Source: Cryptosporangium phraense
GTDB taxonomy: Bacteria > Actinomycetota > Actinomycetes > Mycobacteriales > Cryptosporangiaceae
Reading direction: 5' to 3'
Assembly (NCBI RefSeq): GCF_006912135.1
Contig: NZ_VIRS01000019.1
Coordinates: 1-64,000, forward strand
DNA: 64,000 bases
The notes beneath the pieces were generated by a model. The model had not been told where the DNA came from. It made no database searches and saw only the letters and a list, made by a program, of their open reading frames with translations. Positions within the stretch are counted from its first letter, which is position 1; every line of letters begins with the position of its first letter. Positions 17,017-24,758 of the stretch are shown here, piece by piece. Position numbers and translations under genes: made by a program.

Positions 17017-17612
17017 GCCTGCCGACCGAATACTTCGACGAGATGTACCGGGCCGACGGCGACCCCTGGAAGTTCGAGACCCGCTGGTACGAGGAGCGCA
17101 AGTACGCGCTGACGCTGGCCGCGCTCCCCCGTCGGCGGTACCGCTCGGCGTTCGAGCCCGGTTGCTCGATCGGCGTGCTCTCGGCCGCCCTCGCGCCTCG
17201 CTGCGACGCGCTGCTCTCCACCGACGTCGCGGCCAAGGCGGTCGCCGCCACCCGCGCGCGGGTCCCGGCCGCCCGGGTCGAGCAGCGACGGATCCCCGAG
17301 GACTTCCCCGACGGTCCGTTCGACCTGATCGTGCTGTCCGAGGTCGGCTACTACCTGGACTCCGGCGCCCTGGCCCGGCTCGTCGACGCGACGGTCGCCG
17401 CGCTGGAACCCGGCGGCGACCTCGTCCTCGTGCACTGGCGTCACCCGGTCGCCGACTACCCGCTCGACGGCGACACCGTGCACGACGCGTTCGCCGGGCG
17501 TCCGGAGCTGGAACGGACGGTGGCGCACGTCGAGGACGACTTCCGCCTCGAGGTCTACGCCCGCACCCCGCCGGCCGCGCGGTCGGTCGCCGCGGCCGAG
17601 GGCCTGTGCTGA
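17013..17612 (+). CDS. NodS-like SAM-dependent methyltransferase
   Basis: A 199-residue class I methyltransferase. It begins YFDEMYRADGDPWKFETRWY, typical of NodS-type N-methyltransferases, followed by the SAM-binding FEPGCSIGVLSAAL near residues 48-61 and the acidic residue in LLSTDV. Then comes FDLIVLSEVGYYLD near 103-116. The GTG start at 17013 overlaps the PIG-L stop (GTGA). In the cassette it could methylate the amine freed by the deacetylase, as NodS follows NodB, but this is inference. Confidence 0.85.
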   Translation: MSLPTEYFDEMYRADGDPWKFETRWYEERKYALTLAALPRRRYRSAFEPGCSIGVLSAALAPRCDALLSTDVAAKAVAATRARVPAARVEQRRIPEDFPDGPFDLIVLSEVGYYLDSGALARLVDATVAALEPGGDLVLVHWRHPVADYPLDGDTVHDAFAGRPELERTVAHVEDDFRLEVYARTPPAARSVAAAEGLC

Positions 17613-18274
17613 CGCGGATCGCCGTCGTGGTGCCCGCCCACGACGAAGAACAACTGCTACCGGCCTGTCTGGACGCTCTGCGCGAAGCCAGCCGCCGCGC
17701 ACCGCTCCCCGTCGACGTGCTGGTCGTCCTCGACTCGTGCGCGGACGGATCGGCTCGCATCGCCGCCGAGGCCGGCGTCCGCACGATGGAGGTGCAGGCG
17801 CGGAACGCGGGTCAGGCCCGGGCCGCGGGAGCGGCCGCGATGCTCGCCGACGACGGCGGGAACACCTGGCTGGCCTGCACCGACGCGGACTCCCGGGTGT
17901 CGCAGGACTGGCTGGTCGAGCAACTGCGCCTGGCCGAGGCCGGGGCGGACGTGGTGACCGGCGTCGTCGACGTGGACGACTGGTCGGAGTGGCCGCCCTC
18001 GACCGTGTCGGCGTACCGGGACGCCTACCGGCGCGGGATCCGGGGCGAGCAGCACGCTCACGTGCACGGCGCGAACCTCGGCCTGACCGGCGACGCGTAC
18101 CGCCGGGCCGGCGGGTTCCGGCCGGTCGCGGTGGGCGAGGACCAGGCGCTGGTCCTCGCGGCCGCGGACGCGGGGCTGCGGGTGGTGGGCAGCACGCGGG
18201 TGCGCGTGCTGACCAGCGCACGCCGGGACGCCCGGGCCGCCGACGGCTTCAGCGGCTACCTGCACGCCCTGTAG
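17606..18274 (+). CDS. family 2-like glycosyltransferase
   Basis: A 222-residue GT-A fold protein. The nucleotide-sugar site starts with VVVPAHDEEQLLPACLDAL, and CTDADSRVSQDWL near residue 90 carries the DxD-like motif. GANLGLTGDAYRRAGGF near 150-166 is the acceptor-loop region of GT2 enzymes. The GTG start at 17606 overlaps the methyltransferase 3' end by 7 bp. It is the last gene of the cassette. The sugar and acceptor are unknown; no membrane segments are seen, so it is cytoplasmic. Confidence 0.8.
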   Translation: MLTRIAVVVPAHDEEQLLPACLDALREASRRAPLPVDVLVVLDSCADGSARIAAEAGVRTMEVQARNAGQARAAGAAAMLADDGGNTWLACTDADSRVSQDWLVEQLRLAEAGADVVTGVVDVDDWSEWPPSTVSAYRDAYRRGIRGEQHAHVHGANLGLTGDAYRRAGGFRPVAVGEDQALVLAAADAGLRVVGSTRVRVLTSARRDARAADGFSGYLHAL

Positions 18275-18283
18275 GGCTGTTGG

Positions 18284-18631
18284 TCATTCCGTGTCGGCGG
18301 TGGTGAGCCCGGTACCGCCCGGGTTCGTGAGGTCCGGTTCGCCGGGCTGCCGGCCGGACACACCCGAGCCGCCGGTCGGAACGCTGGAGTCGGCCGGGGG
18401 CAAACCGGTCGGCCCGCTCGGCAGCCCGGTGTCCCCGGATCCGCTACCCGGCGCTTCCCTGGCCGGCCCGGCTTCGACGTCCTGATCGCCGTGCTCGCGC
18501 TCGTCGGCCGCCGACGACAGCGTGCCGCTCTCGGCCGGAGCCTGCTCGGCGATCCCGGCGCCCGCACCGGGATCGTTCGGGTTCTCGACGTCGGCGTACG
18601 CCGGAGGCGGCTGGGTCTCGTCACTCGTCAT
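18284..18631 (-). CDS. low-complexity acidic hypothetical protein
   Basis: A 115-residue protein rich in Gly, Pro, Asp, Glu, Ser and Thr, with no hydrophobic segment and no domain I recognise; probably disordered. The ATG at 18631 has only a weak ribosome site. It lies 9 bp from the convergent glycosyltransferase and just downstream of another small gene. Codon use is GC-rich, so an overlapping artefact remains possible. Confidence 0.45.
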   Translation of the reverse strand: MTSDETQPPPAYADVENPNDPGAGAGIAEQAPAESGTLSSAADEREHGDQDVEAGPAREAPGSGSGDTGLPSGPTGLPPADSSVPTGGSGVSGRQPGEPDLTNPGGTGLTTADTE

Positions 18632-18674
18632 TCTGGGGACATGTCCACCGAGCAGACGGGGAAACACTGACGAA

Positions 18675-18887
18675 CTAGGGCCGGCCCCAGGTCGAGCGGA
18701 TCGCGGTGAGGTAGCCGTCTTCTCGGCGAGGTTCGCCGTGGAACGCGCCGGCCGTCGGCGGGGCGAAGAACGCGTGCCGCTCGGCCCGCGCCCAGGCCGC
18801 CGAAGCCGACACCCACCGCGACGCCCGCCGCCGCCACCCGGCCAGCCGCAGCGCGAAGCCGACCCGCGCAATCGAAACCTCGGTCAT
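18675..18887 (-). CDS. small Trp/Arg-rich hypothetical protein
   Basis: A 70-residue basic protein with several Trp and Arg (RLAGWRRRASRWVSASAAW) and no clear domain. The ATG at 18887 is preceded by AGGGGAGAAC, a good ribosome site, which is the main support. It lies downstream of the terminator at 18980-19010 on the same strand and so would need its own promoter. Confidence 0.5.
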   Translation of the reverse strand: MTEVSIARVGFALRLAGWRRRASRWVSASAAWARAERHAFFAPPTAGAFHGEPRREDGYLTAIRSTWGRP

Positions 18888-18979
18888 GACGTTCTCCCCT
18901 GTCGACGACGACCAGCTACCCGGGTCACGGGACCTCAATCCCCGGCTCGGAGCTGTATCGAGGGAGACCGAAAAAGAAT

Positions 18980-19010
18980 GGAGCCCTGCGCCGATCGGGC
19001 GCAGGGCTCC
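18980..19010 (-). terminator. Rho-independent terminator of the YihY-holin-DUF operon
   Basis: A perfect 13-bp stem (18980-18992 with 18998-19010) around a 5-base loop. Read on the minus strand it is followed by TTCTTTTT. It lies 14 bp after the stop of the DUF4235 gene, ending the minus-strand operon that starts at 21141. Confidence 0.9.
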
Positions 19011-19024
19011 ATTATGGAACACGA

Positions 19025-19294
19025 TCAGTCACCAGGCCAAGTCCCGGTGGAACGAGCCCAGGCCTGCGCGCCGGCCCGGTCGATCGCAGCCTTGACCACG
19101 CCGTAGATCGCACCCTGGATTGCGGACGCCAGTAGCACCTCGCGCCACGAGTATTCACTCTGGGTAGCGCCCGGCGCATCGTCCTCTCCGGCCACCCTCT
19201 TCCACACCTGCTTGAAGATGGCTCCGGCGACGAGCCCGCCGACCATACCGCTGGCCAGCCCGACCGGCCGGTAGGCGAGGGCGGAAGCCTTCAT
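19025..19294 (-). CDS. DUF4235 membrane protein
   Basis: An 89-residue protein matching DUF4235: a Gly-rich N-terminal membrane segment (VGLASGMVGGLVAGAIFKQVWK) and a second hydrophobic segment near residues 52-72. The role is unknown. Last gene of an apparent four-gene operon; the ATG overlaps the DUF3618 stop (ATGA). A terminator follows. Confidence 0.85.
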   Translation of the reverse strand: MKASALAYRPVGLASGMVGGLVAGAIFKQVWKRVAGEDDAPGATQSEYSWREVLLASAIQGAIYGVVKAAIDRAGAQAWARSTGTWPGD

Positions 19295-19698
19295 CGGCGG
19301 GCCGCCTTGCGCAGGATCCGCTCGGTCCTGGTCGTCGCCCGGCGGGACCGGATCGCGCGTCCACCCACGACCGCGGCCACCACCGCGACGACCGCACCGG
19401 CGACGGCGAGCAGCTTCGGCCGCGACTCCGGTGCCTTCAGCGTGTCGGCGGTCTGGCCTACCTGGACCTTGGCCTGGGCGGTCTTCTCGCCGGCCTTCTC
19501 GCGCAGCTGCGCGACCTTGACCTGGGCCTGCTCCTTGGTCTGGGCGACCTTGGCCTGGGCCTGGGCCTTCACGTCGGCCTTGGCGGCCAGCGCCTCGACC
19601 GTGTCACCGAGCTCGGCCCGGATCTCGGCGATCTCCGCGCGGAGCTGCGCCGGGTCCTTGGCGGGCTCGGTCGTGGCCGAACCCTTGTCGGCACTCAT
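19291..19698 (-). CDS. DUF3618 protein with Ala/Lys/Gln-rich helix and one membrane segment
   Basis: A 135-residue protein. The N-terminal AEIAEIRAELGDTVEALAAK block (residues about 20-40) is the DUF3618 signature. A long Lys/Ala/Gln-rich amphipathic helix with repeated AQ-KV units follows to about 85, then a transmembrane helix near 92-112 and a basic tail. The function is unknown; in actinobacteria the family often sits next to holin-X-like and DUF4235 genes, as here. The ATG at 19698 overlaps the upstream stop by 4 bp. Confidence 0.85.
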   Translation of the reverse strand: MSADKGSATTEPAKDPAQLRAEIAEIRAELGDTVEALAAKADVKAQAQAKVAQTKEQAQVKVAQLREKAGEKTAQAKVQVGQTADTLKAPESRPKLLAVAGAVVAVVAAVVGGRAIRSRRATTRTERILRKAARR

Positions 19699-20132
19699 CG
19701 GTGGACACTCTCCTTCACGGTGTTGATGTCCTTCTTCACGCCGCTGACGGCTTCGGCGGGAACCGGCGGCGTCGCCTGCTGGATCTCCTTCTTGCCGGTC
19801 AGCGCGAGCACGCCGGCGACGGCGAACAGCACGACGGCGATGATCAGCGCGGACGCCCACACCGGGAGGACGACGGCCAGCCCGGCGATCGCGGCGGTCA
19901 CCAGCGCGCCGACGCCGTACAGCGCGACGACACCCGCTCCGCCGAACATGCCGGCGCCGAGGCCCGCCTTCTTGCCCTTCTCGGTCAGCTCGAGCTGCGC
20001 GAGTCTCAGCTCGTCCTTGACGAGCGTGGAGACCTGATCGGACAGACGGGTGACGAGTTCGGCCGTCGACGCGTGCGCCGGGTCCAGACGCCCGGGAGAA
20101 GGGGTGGGCGCCGGCTCGGTCTGCGTTGCCAT
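19695..20132 (-). CDS. actinobacterial holin-X / phage holin superfamily-III-like membrane protein
   Basis: A 145-residue protein: a cytoplasmic N-terminal helix (LSDQVSTLVKDELRLAQLEL near residues 30-50), two membrane segments near 58-110, and a C-terminal charged helix. This matches the putative actinobacterial holin-X family (DUF1469-like). The genes around it are chromosomal envelope genes, not phage, so a lysis role is unlikely. It is 28 bp downstream of the YihY gene and overlaps DUF3618. Confidence 0.85.
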   Translation of the reverse strand: MATQTEPAPTPSPGRLDPAHASTAELVTRLSDQVSTLVKDELRLAQLELTEKGKKAGLGAGMFGGAGVVALYGVGALVTAAIAGLAVVLPVWASALIIAVVLFAVAGVLALTGKKEIQQATPPVPAEAVSGVKKDINTVKESVHR

Positions 20133-20160
20133 GGGACTCCTTCCATCAAAACTCGGAAAT

Positions 20161-21141
20161 TCAGGTGAGCGAGCCTTCGGTGCTCGGACCCACTTCGTCG
20201 GCCTTGGTAGCGCCCCGGCTGCCGAGGGGCTGTTCCGGCCCGGTGGTGCTGTCGACCGTGGTCTGGGCCTCCAGCTCGGCGTTCAGTTCGGCGCCGAACA
20301 GAATCGCCATGCAGGAGATGTAGAGCCAGAGGTTGAGGACGATTACCCCGGCGAGCGCCCCGTAAGTCTTGTTGTAGCTACCGAAGTTGTTGACGTAGAA
20401 CGAGAAGCCGGCCGACGCGATCAGCCAGAGGGCGGTGGCGACCACCGCACCCCAGGAGAGCCAGCGGAACTTCGCGTGCTGACGGTCGGGGGCGAACCGG
20501 TAGAGCAGGCTCAACCCGAACATCATGAGCACCGCGAGCAGCAACCACCGGCCGATGTTCACGGTCGCGCTGGCGAACGAGCCCAGGTGGACCGCATCCA
20601 TCACCGGCGGCACCACCGCGACGAGCAGAATCGCCACGACGAAGGCGACGATCGCGCCGAGCGTCATGAGGATGGCCAGTCCGCGCTTCTTCAGGAAGTT
20701 GCGCTCGTCGACCTCGTCGTACGCGGTGTTGACGGCCTGGATCATGCCGTTCATGCCACCGGACGCGCTCCACAGCACCGCGGCCAGCGAGATGATCAGG
20801 CCGATCGACAGCCCCTTGCCACTCGCGCCGGTCGCCGCCGTGATCGGGTCGGTGATCACCGATTTCACGTCGTTGGACAGGCTCGCGGTGAGGTCGTCGA
20901 TCTGGTCGGCGATCACGTCCGGGCTGGCTACCAGCCCGTACACGGTGATCGCGCCGATCGCTGCCGGGATCAGCGCCAGCCAGGCGTAGAACGCGGCCGC
21001 GGCGGCGGCGGTCGAGATCTGGTCGTCCTTGAACTCCCGGACCGTGCGGACCAGCACGTCTTTCCAGCCCCGGGCCGGAATCTGAGTGGGCTTCGTCGCT
21101 TGGCGTCCGCGCGTGTTCCCGCCCGCGGAGACAGCGGTCAT
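20161..21141 (-). CDS. YihY/BrkB-family inner membrane protein
   Basis: A 326-residue protein with six membrane segments and the family signature AAAAAFYAWLALIPAAIGA near residues 45-63, plus SGGMNGMIQAVNTAYDE near 125-141. The C-terminal tail is hydrophilic. Members were once annotated as ribonuclease BN; their real role is unknown, with a transport or envelope function likely. First gene of the operon ending at the 18980-19010 terminator. GGGTAT on the minus strand at 21194-21189 could be a -10, but no matching -35 is seen. Confidence 0.85.
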   Translation of the reverse strand: MTAVSAGGNTRGRQATKPTQIPARGWKDVLVRTVREFKDDQISTAAAAAAFYAWLALIPAAIGAITVYGLVASPDVIADQIDDLTASLSNDVKSVITDPITAATGASGKGLSIGLIISLAAVLWSASGGMNGMIQAVNTAYDEVDERNFLKKRGLAILMTLGAIVAFVVAILLVAVVPPVMDAVHLGSFASATVNIGRWLLLAVLMMFGLSLLYRFAPDRQHAKFRWLSWGAVVATALWLIASAGFSFYVNNFGSYNKTYGALAGVIVLNLWLYISCMAILFGAELNAELEAQTTVDSTTGPEQPLGSRGATKADEVGPSTEGSLT

Positions 21142-21380
21142 CCGGCTGCACCCCCTCCTGTACCGATCAGGCGTTCGTATGCCTCCCCATACCCCGGGTG
21201 ACGAATGTCAATGCCCGCTGAGTCGAATCGGTGCAGAGCAATGTCGGCGGATTGTCCGGTCCACCCTGTTATCTCGGCGTCAAAGTCCGTAGTCTGGTCG
21301 GGATGGAGTGGTTCAGCAGCCAGCCGCTTCCCCCCGTGCGCCTCGGCGTGCGCCCAGGTCGCGTCAGCGAGGGAGCCGCC

Positions 21381-21806
21381 ATGACCGCACCGGAAGCCGA
21401 ATGGACGTTGGCCGAACACGAGCACGGCGTCGAGGTCCGCACCGTGGCCGAGAGCACCGGCTCGCCGGTCCGCGAGACCCTCACCGTGGCCACCGCCCGG
21501 GGAGAGAGCGGGCTCACGACCGTGACCGTCGAGGGCGAGGTCGACATGCTCACCGCGCCGATGCTCAGCTCGGTGGTCGACGAAGAGCTCGACCGCGGGT
21601 GCGACCGCATGCTGATCGACCTACGCCCGGTGACGTTCCTCGGGTCGAGCGGGCTCACCGCGTTGATCGCGATGGCCCGCCGCTGCGCGGCCGATCAGAT
21701 CCAGCTGCGACTCGTCGCCGACGGCCCCAGCGTGCTGCGCCCGCTGGAGATCACCGGCCTGGCCACCGCGTTCACCACCGTCACCGACCCTCGGGACGCC
21801 TGGTAG
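21381..21806 (+). CDS. STAS-domain anti-sigma-factor antagonist
   Basis: A 141-residue protein. The STAS domain spans about residues 45-140. It has the phosphorylation site context IDLRPVTFLGSSGLTALIAM, where one Ser of SSG is the expected target of an RsbW-type kinase. The N-terminal 40 residues are extra and acidic. The ATG at 21381 follows GAGGGAG. It is convergent with the GT4 gene, 4 bp apart. It may belong to the same partner-switching network as the anti-sigma/sigma pair at 24276-25753. Confidence 0.85.
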   Translation: MTAPEAEWTLAEHEHGVEVRTVAESTGSPVRETLTVATARGESGLTTVTVEGEVDMLTAPMLSSVVDEELDRGCDRMLIDLRPVTFLGSSGLTALIAMARRCAADQIQLRLVADGPSVLRPLEITGLATAFTTVTDPRDAW

Positions 21807-21810
21807 AACG

Positions 21811-23076
21811 TCAGTCGGTCGTGACGTCGACCTCGTCCGGAACCTCTTCGTCGACGAGTACCGGAACCGGCAGCAGCCCCGCGTAGACGCGCTCGGTGTC
21901 GGCGGCCACCCGGGTCCACTCGTACCGCGAGCGCACCCGGTCCGCCCCGGCCACGCCGAACCCGAGATGACGCACCGGGTCGCCGAGCAGCGAGCGCACC
22001 GCGTCCGCCAGTTGATCCGGACGCCGGGGCGCCACGTGCAGACCGGTGACCCCGTCGACCACGACGTCGGTCGCGGGACCGACCGCGGTGACGACGACCG
22101 GCACCCCGCAGGCCATCGCCTCGAGGACGGCCGCCGCGCTACCGGGGCCGCGCCACGGGACGCAGACCGCCGCGTCGGCGGAGCGCAGCAGACGGGGGCG
22201 CGCCTCCGGGACCGCGTCGTCGTACTCGGTGGCGTCCCGGAAGTCGGTCCGGTCGACCACGCCGAGGTGGGCCGCACCCTTGCGCAGCCGCTCCACTTCG
22301 TCGATGTCACCGGGCCCGGCCAGTACCACCAGCTCGACCTCCGGCAGCCCGCGCAGGGCGGCGATCATGGTCTCGATGCCGCTCAGCGGCGAGATCTCGC
22401 CCACCACCAGCACCCGGGCGACGCTCGGGCGCGGGTCGACCGGGCCGCTGGGCTCGAAGCGGGCGGTGTCGACGCCGGCCGGAATCATCCGGACGCGGTC
22501 GCGCGGCGCGCCCATCCGGGTCAGTTCTTCGATCTCGTCGTCGCTGCGGGCGACGATCGCGTCGCTCGATCGGGCCAGCGCGACCTCGAGCTGGATCCGG
22601 TTCGCGAGCCCCGGGCTCACCGGACCGGCACCCCGGCGCTGCTCGGCACCGAACGCGCCGAACGTCTGGACCAGCGGAACCGGCGCCTCGGACGGCCCGC
22701 CGCCGATCAGTGCGGTCTCACGCAGTTGCCGTCGCGCGGCCGCCGCGGCCAGCCCGCCGCCCCACGAGTACGCGTGGATGACGTCCGGGAGGTCCTCGCG
22801 CCAGGCCGCGGCCAGCGCCTGCCCGAACGACCCGAGCAGCGGCGACACCTGGCTCTCGGGAACCGGACCGACCGGGCCGGCGTCGATCTGCCGGATCACC
22901 ACGCCCGATGACAGCCGCTCCCGTTCCGGCCGGGCCGAGTCCTCGCGCCTGGTGTAGATGACGACCTCGTGCTCCCGGCCGGCCAGCCCGGCCGCCAGCG
23001 AACGCAGATCACCGGCGAAGCCACGCTCACGGGCGGTGAGCAACTCTGCCGGCGGTGACACCAACGCGATTCTCAT
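21811..23076 (-). CDS. GT4-family glycosyltransferase
   Basis: A 421-residue GT-B fold protein. The N-terminal half starts MRIALVSPPAELL. The C-terminal half holds VLVVGEISPLSGIETMIAAL near residues 240-260 and the donor-binding EAMACGVPVVVTAVGPATDV near 340-359, typical of family 4 retaining enzymes using nucleotide sugars. The ATG at 23076 has GGAGGG upstream. It stands alone; product unknown, possibly a cell-wall or secondary-metabolite glycoside. Confidence 0.85.
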   Translation of the reverse strand: MRIALVSPPAELLTARERGFAGDLRSLAAGLAGREHEVVIYTRREDSARPERERLSSGVVIRQIDAGPVGPVPESQVSPLLGSFGQALAAAWREDLPDVIHAYSWGGGLAAAAARRQLRETALIGGGPSEAPVPLVQTFGAFGAEQRRGAGPVSPGLANRIQLEVALARSSDAIVARSDDEIEELTRMGAPRDRVRMIPAGVDTARFEPSGPVDPRPSVARVLVVGEISPLSGIETMIAALRGLPEVELVVLAGPGDIDEVERLRKGAAHLGVVDRTDFRDATEYDDAVPEARPRLLRSADAAVCVPWRGPGSAAAVLEAMACGVPVVVTAVGPATDVVVDGVTGLHVAPRRPDQLADAVRSLLGDPVRHLGFGVAGADRVRSRYEWTRVAADTERVYAGLLPVPVLVDEEVPDEVDVTTD

Positions 23077-23560
23077 GAACAACTGCCCTCCTGGAGCCGG
23101 TTCGGTAGGGACGAGTACCGCTCCGTACCCCACGCTAAGCCCGGCTGCCGTTCTGGTGCCTCCATTTCCGGCCCAAGTTCTGCCTACTCCTCTATTCGAG
23201 GACCGACAGCACAACCGGTGGATCTTCTATGTCACACGGTTGTTGCCGAGCCCGCCAGTCGGGGGCGCATGAGGACCGACCTACAAATCGTGCCGAAACA
23301 CGTGTGTGACCCCGGGAGGCCCGGGTATGGGTGCTGTGGCCCTCACAGCACCTGGTTGCGGCATTACCGCAGGCCACCTGCTGTAGGGCGGAGACGAGTC
23401 CGTCGCGTGCGGGTGCAGACCAGGCGCCCCGCGACGAGGAAATCGACGAGGAAATCAACGCCGGGAAACAGCATCCCAGGCGCTGGGCGATTGGCGAATC
23501 CCCTAACACCGATCGGCATAGGCGGCTCGCCCGCAGCGGCCGCCAGCGGAAGGAGCAAGC
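23077..23560. other. 484-bp intergenic region
   Basis: This gap between the divergent GT4 and SRPBCC genes has no gene I can support. It contains a candidate SigB-type promoter for the plus strand (23304-23328), a 12-bp tandem duplication CGACGAGGAAAT at 23432-23455, and a short dyad near 23350. The leader from the predicted promoter to the GTG at 23561 would be about 225 bases, long enough for regulation, but I see no riboswitch. Confidence 0.55.
23304..23328 (+). promoter_or_regulatory. candidate SigB/SigF-type promoter
   Basis: GTGT (23304-23307), a 15-base spacer and GGGTAT (23323-23328). It shares GTGTGA and the exact spacing with the promoter-like site before the Rieske gene. The only downstream gene is the SRPBCC gene at 23561. 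Confidence 0.45.
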
Positions 23561-24175
23561 GTGAGCACCATCGAGCGCTCCATCGACGTCCGAGTCCCGG
23601 TGTCCACGGCTTACAACCAGTGGACCCAGTTCGAGACGTTTCCCCAGTTCATGGAGGGCGTCGAGGAAATCACCCAGGTGACCGACCTCCGCACCCACTG
23701 GCGCACGAACATCGCCGGGGTCAAGCGCGAGTTCGACGCCGAGATCACCGAGCAGCGCCCCGACGAGCGGGTGGCCTGGAAGTCCGTCGACGGCGAGGAG
23801 CAGGCGGGCGTCGTCACGTTCCACCGCCTCGACGACGAGAACACCCGGATCATGCTGCAGCTCGACTTCCACCCCGAGGGCGTCGTCGAGAAGGCCGGTG
23901 ACGCGCTCGGGATCGTGTCGCACCGGGTCAAGGGCGACCTCGAGCGGTTCAAGACGTTCATCGAGGACCACGGCGCGGCCACCGGCGCCTGGCGCGGCGA
24001 CAAGGACGCGCCTCCGCAGCGGAACGCGCCCCGGACCGAGGAGGACCCGAACGCGATCGCCCACGGCGCACCGCCCGTGACGACGGCCGGCGGGATCGAC
24101 CCGGTCACCGGACGCTCCACGGTCTCGCACGACGAAGCCCAGCGCGCCCACGACGAGGGACGTCCGCTGACTTGA
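23561..24175 (+). CDS. SRPBCC-family polyketide-cyclase-like protein
   Basis: A 204-residue protein. Residues about 1-145 form a SRPBCC/START-like fold: it begins with a beta strand followed by VSTAYNQWTQFETFPQFMEG, the helix-loop typical of the polyketide cyclase/dehydrase group. The last 60 residues are hydrophilic and probably disordered. Such proteins bind hydrophobic ligands; in actinobacteria this subtype is often stress-induced. The start is GTG with GGAAGGAG upstream. A strong hairpin at 24186-24230 follows the stop. Confidence 0.8.
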   Translation: MSTIERSIDVRVPVSTAYNQWTQFETFPQFMEGVEEITQVTDLRTHWRTNIAGVKREFDAEITEQRPDERVAWKSVDGEEQAGVVTFHRLDDENTRIMLQLDFHPEGVVEKAGDALGIVSHRVKGDLERFKTFIEDHGAATGAWRGDKDAPPQRNAPRTEEDPNAIAHGAPPVTTAGGIDPVTGRSTVSHDEAQRAHDEGRPLT

Positions 24176-24185
24176 TCCGACCATC

Positions 24186-24230
24186 GGCCGGCCCGGGCGC
24201 AGACCGCAGTGGTCGTGCGCCGGGCCGGCC
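24186..24230 (+). terminator. strong GC hairpin after the SRPBCC gene
   Basis: The arms 24186-24201 and 24216-24230 pair over about 15 bp with one bulged C, around a 14-base loop. It lies 11 bp after the stop at 24175. No T-tract follows, so termination is likely but not certain. Confidence 0.55.
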
Positions 24231-24275
24231 GAGCCGGGCCTTGCCTACCCGGCCAACCGTGAAAGAGGGGATCCG

Positions 24276-24758
24276 GTGCCCGCGACTCTTCGCTCCGCAC
24301 AACCCGCGTTTTCGTCGTCTCCCGCCGCTGACCCCCGGTCGTCGACCGGGTCCGCTACCGCTCGGACCGCCGTCGATGACGCGGTCGAGGTGATCTGCCC
24401 GGCCACCGCCGAGCAACTTCCGGTCCTGCGCGCGATCGCCACGTCGATCGCGCTGCGCGCCGACGCCGACCTGGATCGGGTGGCCGACCTGCGGCTGGCC
24501 GTCGACGAGGCCTGCACGGCCCTGGTCCGCGCGGCCGGTCCGGGTGAGCCGCTGCACTGCCGCTTCACCTCCCACCCGGACGCCGTGGAGCTGGAGGTCG
24601 CGGTCTGGTCGGAGTACCCGGCGACGCCCGAGGACGAGATCGGGGCGCTGCTGCTGGCCAGCCTGACCGACCGGCTGGCCACCGAGATCCAATCCCTCGA
24701 CGACGGCTACGAGCTGCGCAGCTCGCTGCTGGTCAGCGTGCGGAGGGAACGCTCGTGA
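24276..24758 (+). CDS. RsbW-like anti-sigma factor
   Basis: A 160-residue GHKL ATPase of the HATPase_c_2 group. ADLRLAVDEACTALVRAA near residues 69-86 is the N-box helix, with a diverged Asp/Glu pattern. The G-box is poorly conserved, as in several SigF-type anti-sigma factors. The N-terminal 35 residues are Ser/Ala-rich. The GTG at 24276 has AGAGGGGA upstream. It overlaps the sigma-factor gene by 4 bp (GTGA), the classical arrangement for an anti-sigma factor binding its sigma. Confidence 0.85.
   Translation: MPATLRSAQPAFSSSPAADPRSSTGSATARTAVDDAVEVICPATAEQLPVLRAIATSIALRADADLDRVADLRLAVDEACTALVRAAGPGEPLHCRFTSHPDAVELEVAVWSEYPATPEDEIGALLLASLTDRLATEIQSLDDGYELRSSLLVSVRRERS

Noticed and set aside
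19695-20132. Phage origin suggested by the holin-like gene
   Set aside because: The neighbours are chromosomal envelope genes, and no other phage gene, integrase or attachment site is present.
21189-21213. SigB-type promoter for the YihY operon
   Set aside because: GGGTAT is present on the minus strand, but the -35 position reads CATT, so it does not fit the shared motif.
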